DNA of 64,000 nucleotides, from NCBI GenBank assembly GCA_963816955.1, contig CAWFME010000005.1, positions 682,001 to 746,000 of the forward strand, written 5' to 3'. This DNA comes from DATFQI01 sp963816955 (lineage in GTDB: Bacteria; Actinomycetota; Thermoleophilia; Solirubrobacterales; Solirubrobacteraceae). This document shows, in pieces, positions 53,984 to 62,154 of this stretch. The notes below the pieces were generated by a model that had not been told where the DNA came from, did not search any database, and saw nothing but the letters and a program-made list of their open reading frames with translations. The translations under genes were made by a program, and so were the position numbers. Within the stretch, counting starts at the first letter, position 1; every line of letters starts with the position of its first letter.

Positions 53984-55059
53984 GCGCGGTTCGCCGCCAG
54001 CTCCAGCGGGATCTCGGTCCCGTCCCCGAGGATCGCTCCGGCCACCAGCTCCGCCGACCCGGGGCCGAGCGAGATGCCCCACGGGCCGTGGCCCGTGGCC
54101 AGGAACAGCCGCTCCACGTCCGCGTGGGGGCCCAGCAGCGGGCGCGAGTCGCTCGACTGCGGCCGCGGGCAGGCGCGGGCGCTGAACGTCCCGACCTGCG
54201 CCAGCGCGGGCAGGAAGCGGCTGCCGCGCTCGAGCAGCATGGGCGCGAGCTCGTCGGGATCGGGCTCGCGCGGAAGGAACGTCGAGCCGACGGCCGAGAC
54301 GCCGTTCGCCGTGACGATCGAGAACAGCGAGCCGGCACCGCCGCCCGCGCCGACCAGCGCGTCGATCCCGGCCTGCTCGAGCACGTGCCGGGGCGGCTCG
54401 GGCAGGCGCACCTCGACGTTGACGCCCCACAGGGCCGCGACCGGGGCGGGGGCGAGCTCCGCGGTCCACGGCCCGGCGGCGAGCGCCACCGCGCCCGCGG
54501 GCTCGCTGCCCGCGGCCGTGCGGACGCCGGTCGCGCGGCCGTCGGCGACCTCGACGGCCTCGACGGCGACGCCGATCCGCAGCTCCGCGCCGGCCTCCCG
54601 CGCCCGCTCCGCCCACGCTGCGGCGGCCGCCGCGGGTGGCACGGGGCGGCCCGTCTGGAGGCGGTAGGCGACCACCCCGTCGCCGAGACCGGGCTCGGCG
54701 GCGCGCAGATCCGCGCCCTCGAGCCGCTCCGGCCGCACCTCCGGGAAGCGCCGGGCGATCTCGCCGCGCTCGCGCTCGAGCGCGGCGCCGTCCTCGAAGA
54801 GCACGAGCACGCCCACCGGCTCCTCGGGGTAGGCGAAGCCGTGGCCGAGCCCGGCGTAGAGCGCCAGCGAGCGCTCGTGCACGGCGACCAGCGCCTCGTC
54901 GAGCGGGTGCTGCAGGACGCCCGAGTTGCGTCCGGAGGCGGCCGCGGCGATCGCCTCGCGCTCGTAGAGCCGGACGCCCGCGCCGGCCTCGGCCAGCAGC
55001 GCGGCGAGCGCGGTCCCGACGATCCCGCCGCCGGCGATCGCGACGTCCGGCGCGCTCAC
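53980..55059 (-). CDS. FAD-dependent oxidoreductase (DAO family)
   Basis: The 359-residue protein has the FAD motif VAIAGGGIVGTALAALLAEA and the DAO blocks ASGRNSGVLQHPLDEALV, AGPWTAELAP and ATGHGPWGISLGPGSAEL near the C-terminus. It resembles L-2-hydroxyglutarate dehydrogenase/glycine oxidase-type enzymes that oxidise amines or hydroxyacids. GTG at 55059 overlaps the MobA stop (GTGA), third gene of the kinase operon. Confidence 0.88.
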   Translation of the reverse strand: MSAPDVAIAGGGIVGTALAALLAEAGAGVRLYEREAIAAAASGRNSGVLQHPLDEALVAVHERSLALYAGLGHGFAYPEEPVGVLVLFEDGAALERERGEIARRFPEVRPERLEGADLRAAEPGLGDGVVAYRLQTGRPVPPAAAAAAWAERAREAGAELRIGVAVEAVEVADGRATGVRTAAGSEPAGAVALAAGPWTAELAPAPVAALWGVNVEVRLPEPPRHVLEQAGIDALVGAGGGAGSLFSIVTANGVSAVGSTFLPREPDPDELAPMLLERGSRFLPALAQVGTFSARACPRPQSSDSRPLLGPHADVERLFLATGHGPWGISLGPGSAELVAGAILGDGTEIPLELAANRA

Positions 55060-55835
55060 GGGTCCGGGACGTCGGGCCCGCCGGAGAGCTCCTGGGCGAG
55101 CACGACCGCCTCGTCGAGCGACACGCCCGAGCCGGCGGCGAGCCAGCAGGCGATCGGCGCGGCGCGGCGCTCGGAGGCGTGGGCGGCGACGGAGGCGAGC
55201 TTGAGGATGGCGTCGCGCTCCTCCGCGCTCGGCGCCGTGCGCCCGAGCGCAGCGGCGAAGGCCTCGATCCAGTGCTCGGCGGAGGGCGGCACCCGCAGCA
55301 CCCTAGCGGCGGCCGCCGCGAGCTCCTCGGCGGTGTTCACGCCGAGCAGGGCCTCCGGCGGCGCGCCGAGCTCGGCCGGGGCGAGCGCGGCCAGCGCCTC
55401 GCGCGCCGGAGCCTCGCGGGCCAGGACGTCACGCAGCACGGGCAGCGCAGCCGGTTCGTAGCGGGCCGGGAAGGGGTGATCGGCGCGGGCGGCGACCACG
55501 CCGTCCGCGCCCGCCAGCGCCCTCAGCAGTTCGCCGTCCACATGTGGCATGTCACAGGCCAGAGCGAGGACGGGTGCTCCTGCGCGCTCCAGGGCGAACA
55601 CGAGCCCCGCCAGCGGATGCGACGGCTCGTCGGGCTCGATCCACACGGGAACCTCGAGCGCCGGCAACGGCGTCGCGGCCTTCGCGACGACGACGGCCTC
55701 CAGCCCCGCCTCGCGCGCCGCCGCCAGCGGCCACTCCACGAGCGCCCGGCCCCCGAGCAGGGCGGTCGGCTTGGCGCCCCCGAGCCGCCGGCCGCGCCCG
55801 CCGGCCAGCACGGCCACGAGCGCCGGCGTCGTCAC
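55056..55835 (-). CDS. mobA: Molybdenum cofactor guanylyltransferase fused to a DUF6457-like domain
   Basis: Residues 1-180 are a MobA-like nucleotidyltransferase: VAVLAGGRGRRLGGAKPTAL (GTP site), LALACDMPHVDGELLRAL and AARADHPFPARYEP. It would link GMP to molybdopterin. Residues about 185-259 (HWIEAFAAALGRTAPSAEER, ACWLAAGSGVSLDEAVVLAQ) match the small helical DUF6457 family, usually a separate protein near MobA/FdhD genes. GTG at 55835 overlaps the kinase stop. Confidence 0.87.
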   Translation of the reverse strand: MTTPALVAVLAGGRGRRLGGAKPTALLGGRALVEWPLAAAREAGLEAVVVAKAATPLPALEVPVWIEPDEPSHPLAGLVFALERAGAPVLALACDMPHVDGELLRALAGADGVVAARADHPFPARYEPAALPVLRDVLAREAPAREALAALAPAELGAPPEALLGVNTAEELAAAAARVLRVPPSAEHWIEAFAAALGRTAPSAEERDAILKLASVAAHASERRAAPIACWLAAGSGVSLDEAVVLAQELSGGPDVPDP

Positions 55836-57172
55836 CCGCTGACGGCTTCCGGCCCGAGCAGCTTGCGCAGCTTGACCTGCAGCTGCAGTGGTGAGAACGG
55901 CATCGCGAGCCGCTCGTCGGCTCCCGCGGCCGTCACCTCGCGGTCGGCCGAGTGCGCGAAGTCGACCAGCAGCAGCACCTTCGCGTCGCGCGTGAGCGCG
56001 TCGCCGCGCAGCGAGCCGACGGCGCTGCCCGCCGGCAGCCCGGCGCCCACGTAGTCGAGGATCACCAGGTCCGGCCGCTCCTCGCGGGCGCGCTCGACCA
56101 GCGTGCCGCTCGGGCCGGCCTCGATCACGTCGACCCGGTCGCCGAGCGCCATCCGCGTCACCGCGCGCGTGTTGGCGTCGACGCCGCCGAGCAGCACCCG
56201 CGGGCGCCGGGCGGCGGCTGCCGCGTCGCGCATCCCCTCGATCGCCTCGCCGACCTCGCGCTGGTCGTCGTCGCCGCCGATGATGCTGCTCTCGCGCGCC
56301 GCCCGCGGGGCTGAGGTGTCCAGCGGGCCGGCCGCGTCGATCACGCCGCGGGCGGCGTTGACGAGGTCGGTGCAGGTCGGGAAGCGGCGGTCGGGCGACT
56401 TGTCGAGCGCCTTGGCGATCACGCCGTCGAGGCCGGCGGCCAGCTCGGGGCGCAGCGCCGTGAGCTTGGGCGGCGGCTCGGAGAGGTGCGCGTAGATGAC
56501 CGCCACGTCGGTGTCGCGCGAGAACGGCACCTGGCCCGTGAGGCAGTGGTAGAGCAGGCACCCCAGCGAGTAGACGTCGCTGCGGGCGCTGACCCGGCCG
56601 CCCTCGATCTGCTCCGGCGCGACGTAGTGGATCGTGCCGACCACGTCGCCCGCGCGGGTCAGCTCGGTGTGGGTGCCGTCCGTGCGCTTGGTCAGGCCGA
56701 AGTCGGTCAGGAACGCCGTCCGGCCCTCGATCAGCACGTTGGCGGGCTTGACGTCGCGGTGGATCAGCCCCTCCGCGTGCGCGGCATCGAGCGCGGAGGC
56801 GACCTGGCGGATGACGTCGATCGCGCGATAGGGCCGCAGGCGACCGTCCTTGCGCAGCATCGCGGCGAGGTCGTTGCCCTCGATGTACTGCATCGCCAGG
56901 TAGAGGATCCCGTCGACCTCGCCGGCGTCGTAGACGGTGACGATGTTCGGGTGCTGCAGCGCGGCGGCGATCCGCGCCTCGCGCGTGAAGCGCTCGCGGA
57001 AGCCCTCGGACTCCGCGAGGTCGGGCGCGATGATCTTGATCGCCGCGCGGCGGCGCAGGTTGAGGTGCTCGGCCCGGTAGACGACGCCCATGCCGCCGCG
57101 GCCGACCCGCTCCTCGATCCGGTAGCCCGCGATGGTCTGTCCGACGCGCGGGTCGTCGGTCCTGTCCGCCAT
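55832..57172 (-). CDS. Serine/threonine protein kinase with degenerate receiver domain
   Basis: A Pkn-type kinase domain spans about 15-275: GRGGMGVVYRAEHL, catalytic Lys in AAIKIIAPDL, HRDVKPANVLIEG, DFGLTKR and GTIHYVAPEQIEG, all intact. A receiver-like domain at about 325-440 keeps one Asp (PDLVILDYVGAG) but lacks the acidic pair (LLGGVDANTRA) and has MP instead of KP. It is probably a non-phosphorylated protein-interaction module. There is no transmembrane or PASTA segment, so it is cytoplasmic. It heads an operon with MobA and a DAO enzyme and is divergent, by twelve bases, from the HD-GYP gene. Confidence 0.92.
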   Translation of the reverse strand: MADRTDDPRVGQTIAGYRIEERVGRGGMGVVYRAEHLNLRRRAAIKIIAPDLAESEGFRERFTREARIAAALQHPNIVTVYDAGEVDGILYLAMQYIEGNDLAAMLRKDGRLRPYRAIDVIRQVASALDAAHAEGLIHRDVKPANVLIEGRTAFLTDFGLTKRTDGTHTELTRAGDVVGTIHYVAPEQIEGGRVSARSDVYSLGCLLYHCLTGQVPFSRDTDVAVIYAHLSEPPPKLTALRPELAAGLDGVIAKALDKSPDRRFPTCTDLVNAARGVIDAAGPLDTSAPRAARESSIIGGDDDQREVGEAIEGMRDAAAAARRPRVLLGGVDANTRAVTRMALGDRVDVIEAGPSGTLVERAREERPDLVILDYVGAGLPAGSAVGSLRGDALTRDAKVLLLVDFAHSADREVTAAGADERLAMPFSPLQLQVKLRKLLGPEAVSG

Positions 57173-57184
57173 GATGCCCCGATT

Positions 57185-58171
57185 ATGGACGCCCTGCATG
57201 GTCTGAGGGTCCTCGTCGCCGGCGAGGACCCCAAGAGGATCGAGGCCGCCCGCTCCGGATTGGCGGCGGAGGGCGCGATCGTGACGGTCTGTGAGGCCGA
57301 TCCCGGCGCCGTCGTGGCGGCCGTGGCGAGCGCGCCGCCGGACGCGATCCTGGCGCTCGACGACGCCGAGGAGCGCCTGCGCGCAGGCATCGACCCGCTC
57401 GGGCTCGAGCTCGGGCCGCCGGTCATCCCCGTGCTCGACGTCGTCGGCCCGCGCGACCCGTTCGACGCGATCGCCGCCCGCCGCCTGCGCGCGGTCGTCC
57501 AGCTGTACGCCCTGCGCGACCGCGCGAACGAGCTCGAGGCCGTGATCGCCGCGCAGGCGGTCTCGCGGCGCCGCGAGCTCGAGGCGGCCCAGATCGACGG
57601 CCTGCGGCGGCTCGCGCTGGCGGCCGAGTACCGCGACGACAACACGCACGAGCACACGCAGCGCGTCGGCCACATGGCGGCGCTGCTGGCGCGCACGGCC
57701 GGGCTCGGCGACCGCATGGTCCACCTCGTGCGCGAGGCGGCGCCGCTGCACGACCTCGGCAAGATCGCGATCCCGGACACGATCCTGCTCAAGCCCGGCC
57801 GCCTCTCCGACGAGGAGTTCGAGGTCGTCAAGACGCACGCGCTGCTGGGCGCGCGCGTGGTCAGCGGCGCGGAATCCGAGCTGCTCGAGGTGGCCGAGCG
57901 GATCGTCCGCCACCACCACGAGCGCTGGGACGGCACGGGCTACCCGGACGCCCTCGCCGGCGAGGACATCCCGGTCGTGGCGCGCATCGCCGCCGTGGCC
58001 GACGTCTTCGACGTGCTCGTGCACGAGCGCCCGTACAAGGACTCCTGGAGCGTGGAGGCCGCTGCGGAGGAGATCCGCAAGGGTGCGGGCACGCAGTTCG
58101 ACCCGTCCGTGGTCGAGGCGTTCGACCAGCTCGGCCCGGAGGGCTGGAGCACGGACGGCCAGCCGGGCTAG
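57185..58171 (+). CDS. HD-GYP phosphodiesterase with degenerate receiver domain
   Basis: Residues about 1-110 resemble a receiver fold (LRVLVAGEDPKRIEAARSGL) without the phospho-Asp set. A coiled linker (RANELEAVIAAQAVSRRREL) leads to the HD-GYP domain: HTQRVGHMAALL, APLHDLGKIAIPD with the HD pair, HHHERWDGTGYPDALAG with the GYP signature, and VADVFDVL. Such enzymes hydrolyse cyclic di-GMP. The receiver parallels that of the divergent kinase, suggesting a shared signalling function. Confidence 0.9.
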   Translation: MDALHGLRVLVAGEDPKRIEAARSGLAAEGAIVTVCEADPGAVVAAVASAPPDAILALDDAEERLRAGIDPLGLELGPPVIPVLDVVGPRDPFDAIAARRLRAVVQLYALRDRANELEAVIAAQAVSRRRELEAAQIDGLRRLALAAEYRDDNTHEHTQRVGHMAALLARTAGLGDRMVHLVREAAPLHDLGKIAIPDTILLKPGRLSDEEFEVVKTHALLGARVVSGAESELLEVAERIVRHHHERWDGTGYPDALAGEDIPVVARIAAVADVFDVLVHERPYKDSWSVEAAAEEIRKGAGTQFDPSVVEAFDQLGPEGWSTDGQPG

Positions 58172-58250
58172 CCGCGCAGCGCCGCCCGCCGCCGCTGCAC
58201 GCGCTTGCGCGGCGTGGGACCATCGACGGACCACGCCGAAGGGAGCCGCG

Positions 58251-58694
58251 ATGGAAGCCTCAACGCCCACCAGGGTGCTCGTCGTCGCCAACCGGACCGC
58301 CGCCACGCCGGCGCTGCTCGACGCGGTGCGGGAGCGGGCCGCCAAGGGGCCGTGCACGTTCACGCTGCTGATCCCGCACACCGCGCACGGGCTGCACCGG
58401 CTCGTCGACCCCGAGGACCAGGGCCAGAGCGAGGCCGAGGAGACGCTCGAGCTCGCGCTGCCGCTGCTGGAGAAGGCGGCCGGCGCGCCCGTGGAGGGCA
58501 TCGTCGGCGACCCCGAGCCGCTGGCCGCGATCCAGGACGCCGTGAACGTCCATGGCTTCGACGAGCTGATCATCTCGACGCTGCCCAGGCGCTTCTCGCG
58601 CTGGCTGAAGCTCGACCTGCCGAGCAAGGCGGCCGGGCTCGGCCTGCCCGTGACCACCGTGACCGCTCAGGGAAGGGAGGCGGCTACCGTCTGA
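58251..58694 (+). CDS. Universal-stress-like Rossmann protein
   Basis: The 147-residue protein has an alternating strand-helix pattern: TRVLVVANRTAATPALLDAV, CTFTLLIPHTAHGLHRLV and FDELIISTLPRRFSRWLKLD. That suggests a UspA-like fold, without the ATP-binding GxxGxxxxS. GGGAG precedes ATG 58251. It is followed by a tiny membrane peptide gene. Confidence 0.75.
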   Translation: MEASTPTRVLVVANRTAATPALLDAVRERAAKGPCTFTLLIPHTAHGLHRLVDPEDQGQSEAEETLELALPLLEKAAGAPVEGIVGDPEPLAAIQDAVNVHGFDELIISTLPRRFSRWLKLDLPSKAAGLGLPVTTVTAQGREAATV

Positions 58695-58697
58695 GGG

Positions 58698-58781
58698 GTG
58701 TCCCCGTTCTGGATCTGGATGCAGATACTGATCGTGCTCTTCGTGCTCGCGAGCATCACGATCGCGATCACCAAGCTCTAG
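58698..58781 (+). CDS. Tiny single-pass membrane peptide (27 residues)
   Basis: GTG at 58698 opens MSPFWIWMQILIVLFVLASI followed by TIAITKL and a stop. It is one hydrophobic helix with a C-terminal Lys. It is four bases after the Usp-like gene, so co-transcription is likely. GGAGG lies about 16 bases upstream, longer than usual. The function is unknown. Confidence 0.5.
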   Translation: MSPFWIWMQILIVLFVLASITIAITKL

Positions 58782-58785
58782 GAGC

Positions 58786-59562
58786 CTAGGCGCGCAGCCT
58801 GCGCAGCAGGCTGCGCTTGCGGGGCATCGGCGGCCGCGGCGGCGGGTGCTCGCCCGCGATCAGCGCGCCCGGGACGCCCACGGTCATCCAGTCGAACAGC
58901 TCGCGCGGGTCCTCGTAGCGGCGCTCCAGCGCCTCCAGCCCGCACAGCAGGTCCGGCGGGCGCCCGTCCGCGCTGTGGCCGTCGGAGGCGATCACGTGTA
59001 CGTGGCCGCGCTCGAGCATCTCGAAGGCGACCTTGCGGACGATGTCGCCGAAGCGCCCCGACAGCGCGGTCGAGGTGACCTGCGCCAGCGCGCCCAGCTC
59101 GAGCAGCCGCTCGATCGCGCGCGGGGAGCGCATGAACGCCGGCGAGCGCTCGGGGTGCGCGAGCAGGACCTCGAAGCCGCGCCGGCGCAGGTCGGCCACG
59201 GCGGGCTCCATCGCGGACGCCTGTGGCGACAGCGGGCACTCGAGCAGCAGCCACGGGCCGGCGCCGAGCGTCAGCGCCCGCAGGTCGGCGTCGTCGAGCC
59301 CCTCGATCCGCGACATCGCCACCTCGCCGCCCTGCACGACCTCGAGCGGTATCCCGTCCGCGCGCAGCCGCTCGAGGACCCGATCGCGCGCCAGGGCGAG
59401 ATCCTCCGGCACCAGGCCGAAGCGGCGGCTGATGTGGGAGGTGGCCGCGATCACGCGCGTGCCGGAGGCGACGGCCGCGGCCGCCATCTCGGCGCTTTCG
59501 TCGAGCGTCTGCGGACCGTCGTCGAGGCCGGCGAGGATGTGCGCGTGGAGGTCGATCACCAC
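58786..59562 (-). CDS. CpsB/CapC-type PHP-domain tyrosine phosphatase
   Basis: The 258-residue protein starts VIDLHAHILAGLDDGPQ, the first metal motif (HxH) of the PHP fold. It continues with VIAATSHISRRFG, VLLAHPERSPAFM and VIASDGHSADGRPPDLL, giving all metal ligands. CpsB-type enzymes dephosphorylate tyrosine kinases that control exopolysaccharide export; no capsule genes are in view. GTG at 59562 or 59559 fits the family start. An ATG at 59583 would overlap the divergent Usp start in one CATG. Confidence 0.85.
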   Translation of the reverse strand: MVIDLHAHILAGLDDGPQTLDESAEMAAAAVASGTRVIAATSHISRRFGLVPEDLALARDRVLERLRADGIPLEVVQGGEVAMSRIEGLDDADLRALTLGAGPWLLLECPLSPQASAMEPAVADLRRRGFEVLLAHPERSPAFMRSPRAIERLLELGALAQVTSTALSGRFGDIVRKVAFEMLERGHVHVIASDGHSADGRPPDLLCGLEALERRYEDPRELFDWMTVGVPGALIAGEHPPPRPPMPRKRSLLRRLRA

Positions 59563-59581
59563 GCGTATGATCGCGCGTCGC

Positions 59582-60028
59582 ATGTTCCGCTCGATCGTCG
59601 TCGGCACGGACGGGTCCGACACCGCCCGTCAGGCGGTGCGTGAGGCCGTCGAGCTGGCGGCCGCGCTCGGGGCCTCGCTCGAGCTCGTGAGCGCTTACGA
59701 GCCCGTCGCCGGGCAGCGGCTGCGCGACGAGGCCCGCGAGGCGCCGCGCGACCTCCAGTGGATGATCAACGCCCGCGAGGACGTCGAGGCGACGCTGCGC
59801 GAGGCGGCCGCGGAAGCGGAGGCGGCCGGCGTGGCCGTGCAGACCTACGCCCGCGAGGGCGACCCGGCCGACGCCATCCTCGACGTGGCCGAGGAGCGCG
59901 GAGCGGACCTGATCGTGGTCGGCAACAAGGGCATGACCGGCGCCAAGCGCTTCCTGCTGGGCTCCGTGCCCAACAAGGTCTCCCACCACGCCCCGTGCAG
60001 CGTGATGATCATCCGCACCGCGCCCTGA
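59582..60028 (+). CDS. Universal stress protein, UspA family
   Basis: The 148-residue protein has FRSIVVGTDGSDTARQAV at the start and ADLIVVGNKGMTGAKRFLLG with HHAPCSVMII at the end. The Gly-rich ATP loop GxxGxxRxxxGSVP is present. It is probably an ATP-binding stress protein. It is divergent from the phosphatase and convergent with the subtilase. Confidence 0.93.
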   Translation: MFRSIVVGTDGSDTARQAVREAVELAAALGASLELVSAYEPVAGQRLRDEAREAPRDLQWMINAREDVEATLREAAAEAEAAGVAVQTYAREGDPADAILDVAEERGADLIVVGNKGMTGAKRFLLGSVPNKVSHHAPCSVMIIRTAP

Positions 60029-60037
60029 TCGAGCGCG

Positions 60038-61435
60038 CTACGGCGTGACGGCGCGCGCGGCGTCGAGCAGCCCGGCGCCGTAGCGGTAGTCCGGGCCGCC
60101 GGGGCCGAGGTCGCGCGCGGTCGCCTTCAGCCGCTGCTCGACCGCGGCGGGGCTCGGGTCGGGCCCGATCACGCCCGAGGCGATCACGAGCGCCGCCACG
60201 GCGCTGACGTGCGGGGCGGCCATCGAGGTCCCCATGTAGCCGCCGGGCAGCCCGAAGCGGCGCAGCGAGCCGTCGAAGGTCATCTGGAAGATGTTGCCGC
60301 CGGGCCGCTCGTCGGGCCGGCAGTTGGGGTCGCCGGCGATCCGCGAGTCCTCGCCGCCGCCGGGGGCGACGATGTCGAGGTTGGCGCCGTTGTTGGAGTA
60401 CTCCGCCACGCAGCCGTGCTGGGTGGTCGCGCCGACGGAGAGCACCTGGGAGGCGCGCGCCGGGTACGCGATGCTGCGGGCGGCCGCGTTGCCGGAGGCG
60501 CCGACCACCAGCGTGCCCTTGCGGCGCGCGTAGCGCAGAGCCGACAGGATGTCCGGGATCTCCGAGCGCGTGACCTGGGTGCCGAACTCGAACGAGAGGT
60601 TGATGACGTCGGCGCCGCGCCGGGCGGCGAAGCGGATGCCGGCGGAGATGGCGACGCTGTCGCCCTCGCCGAGGCGGTCGAGCACCCGCACCGGCATGAT
60701 CCGCGCTCCGTAGGCCAGCCCCGTCACGCCGACGTTGTCGCCCGTGCCCTCGCCGATCGTGCCCGACACGTGCGTGCCGTGGCCGTTCTCGTCGTTGGGC
60801 CGCGTGTCGCCGTCGACGAAGTCGTAGCCCGCCACGAAGTCGCCGTCGTGGAAGTCGGGCGAGCGGCGGCAGGTGATCGTGCGGCGCGAGGAGGACTCGG
60901 CCGAGCGGGGGCAGCGCCCCCGGTTGCTGTAGGCGACGCCCGTGTCGAGCACGGCGACGGTGGCGCCGGCCCCGCCGGTCCGGCCGACGTCGATCATCCG
61001 CTGCCAGGCGTCCGGCGCGTTGACGCCGTTCTCGGCGAGGAAGTTCCACTGCAGCTGCTGCCAGCCGCCGGGCACCCCGGCGTTGCCCGGGTCGGGCGGC
61101 ACGATGGCGCTGACGCGGGCGATCGGGTTCGGCGCCGCGGTGGCCACCTCGGGCCGGGCGCGCAGCTCGCGCACCGTCGCGGCGACGCTCTCCCCGTCGC
61201 GGATCGTCAGCGCCCGGGTGCGCGGGGCGAACACGCGCGGCTTGCCGACCCCGGTCGCGCGCTGCACGGCGGCGCGGGCGGCCCGGCCGGCGGAGCGCTC
61301 GTAGCGCACGATCACCTCGCCGGGCACGTAGCTCGCGCGCGCCGTCGGGCGCGCGCCGGCCTGCGCGGCGGCGGGCAGCGCCAGCGCGACGAGGACCGGG
61401 AGCAGCAGCAGGCGGAGGCGAGGTGACGGCGTCAT
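60038..61435 (-). CDS. Secreted subtilisin-like serine protease (S8)
   Basis: ATG at 61435 gives a signal peptide (LRLLLLPVLVALALPAAAQA). An inhibitor-I9-like prodomain follows (about 30-110; VPGEVIVRYERSAGRAAR). The catalytic domain has Asp in ATVAVLDTGVAYSNRG, His in DENGHGTHVSGTIGE, oxyanion Asn in VVGASGNAAARSIAYP and Ser in YMGTSMAAPHVSA. It ends normally near 465 residues with LLDAARAVTP. It should be exported and self-activated. Confidence 0.94.
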   Translation of the reverse strand: MTPSPRLRLLLLPVLVALALPAAAQAGARPTARASYVPGEVIVRYERSAGRAARAAVQRATGVGKPRVFAPRTRALTIRDGESVAATVRELRARPEVATAAPNPIARVSAIVPPDPGNAGVPGGWQQLQWNFLAENGVNAPDAWQRMIDVGRTGGAGATVAVLDTGVAYSNRGRCPRSAESSSRRTITCRRSPDFHDGDFVAGYDFVDGDTRPNDENGHGTHVSGTIGEGTGDNVGVTGLAYGARIMPVRVLDRLGEGDSVAISAGIRFAARRGADVINLSFEFGTQVTRSEIPDILSALRYARRKGTLVVGASGNAAARSIAYPARASQVLSVGATTQHGCVAEYSNNGANLDIVAPGGGEDSRIAGDPNCRPDERPGGNIFQMTFDGSLRRFGLPGGYMGTSMAAPHVSAVAALVIASGVIGPDPSPAAVEQRLKATARDLGPGGPDYRYGAGLLDAARAVTP

Positions 61436-61551
61436 GGGGGCGGGGGCGTTGACGCCGAGCAGGCGGATACGCGGTCCTACAACATTGTCGGTGCCCGGAA
61501 GTTTCACGACAACCCCAGATACGTGCCGGAACTGACACTTTGACCACGATC

Positions 61552-62001
61552 GTGCCGACCGACGAGCACTTCATGCAGCTCGCGCTGGAGCAGGCCGAGC
61601 GCGCGCTCGCCCACGGCGACGTGCCCGTCGGCGCCGTGCTCGTGCACGGTGGCGAGGTCGTCGGGGCCGGCCACAACGAGCGCGAGCTGCGCCAGGACCC
61701 CAGCGCCCACGCCGAGATGATCGCCCTGCGGGCCGGCGCGCGGGCGCTCGGCTCCTGGCGCCTGCTGGACACCGTCCTCTACGTCACGCTCGAGCCGTGC
61801 GCGATGTGCGCGGGCGCGATCGTGCTCGGCCGCGTCCCGCGCGTCGTCTACGGGACGGCCGACCCGAAGGCGGGCGCCGCGGGGAGCGTGCTCGACGTGC
61901 TCGCGGAGCCGCGTCTGAACCACCGCCCGGCCGTGGAGGGCGGCGTGCTCGCAACCGAGTGCGCCGCCCTCCTGCGCGCGTTCTTCGCCGCGCGTCGCTA
62001 G
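61552..62001 (+). CDS. tadA: tRNA-specific adenosine deaminase
   Basis: TadA converts A34 of tRNA-Arg(ACG), such as the one at 1220, to inosine. The zinc/catalytic motif is DPSAHAEMIALRAG (HAE) and TLEPCAMCAGAIVLGR (PCxxC); DEHFMQLALEQAERALAHGD is the conserved start. GTG at 61552 fits the family N-terminus; TTG at 61540 and ATG at 61573 are alternatives. No strong ribosome site is seen. Length is about 149 residues. Confidence 0.92.
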   Translation: MPTDEHFMQLALEQAERALAHGDVPVGAVLVHGGEVVGAGHNERELRQDPSAHAEMIALRAGARALGSWRLLDTVLYVTLEPCAMCAGAIVLGRVPRVVYGTADPKAGAAGSVLDVLAEPRLNHRPAVEGGVLATECAALLRAFFAARR

Positions 62002-62029
62002 CCTGTTCGATCGCGCCCGAGGCGCCCGC

Positions 62030-62119
62030 GGAGGGGTGCGAGAGTGGTTGAATCGGGCGGTCTCGAAAACCGTTGTGTGGGTAACCCCTGCACCGAGGGT
62101 TCGAATCCCTCCCCCTCCG
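62030..62119 (+). tRNA. tRNA-Ser (CGA anticodon)
   Basis: Acceptor GGAGGGG pairs with CCCCTCC before discriminator G62119. The anticodon loop CTCGAAA gives CGA, which reads UCG. A long variable arm and T-loop TTCGAAT are present. It lies 28 bases after tadA and 35 before the aminopeptidase. Confidence 0.93.
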
Positions 62120-62154
62120 CCTCGGTCGTCCTGACCGGTAGATTGCCGCGCTTC

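Noticed and set aside
51617..54616. Very long antisense open frame (about 1000 residues) opposite the solenoid gene
   Set aside because: It mirrors the GC-rich repeat codons, contains no domain and crosses several real genes.
61441..61540. TTGTCG/CGACAA inverted repeat between the subtilase and tadA
   Set aside because: Arms of six bases with a long spacer are expected by chance in GC-rich DNA and no second copy was noticed.
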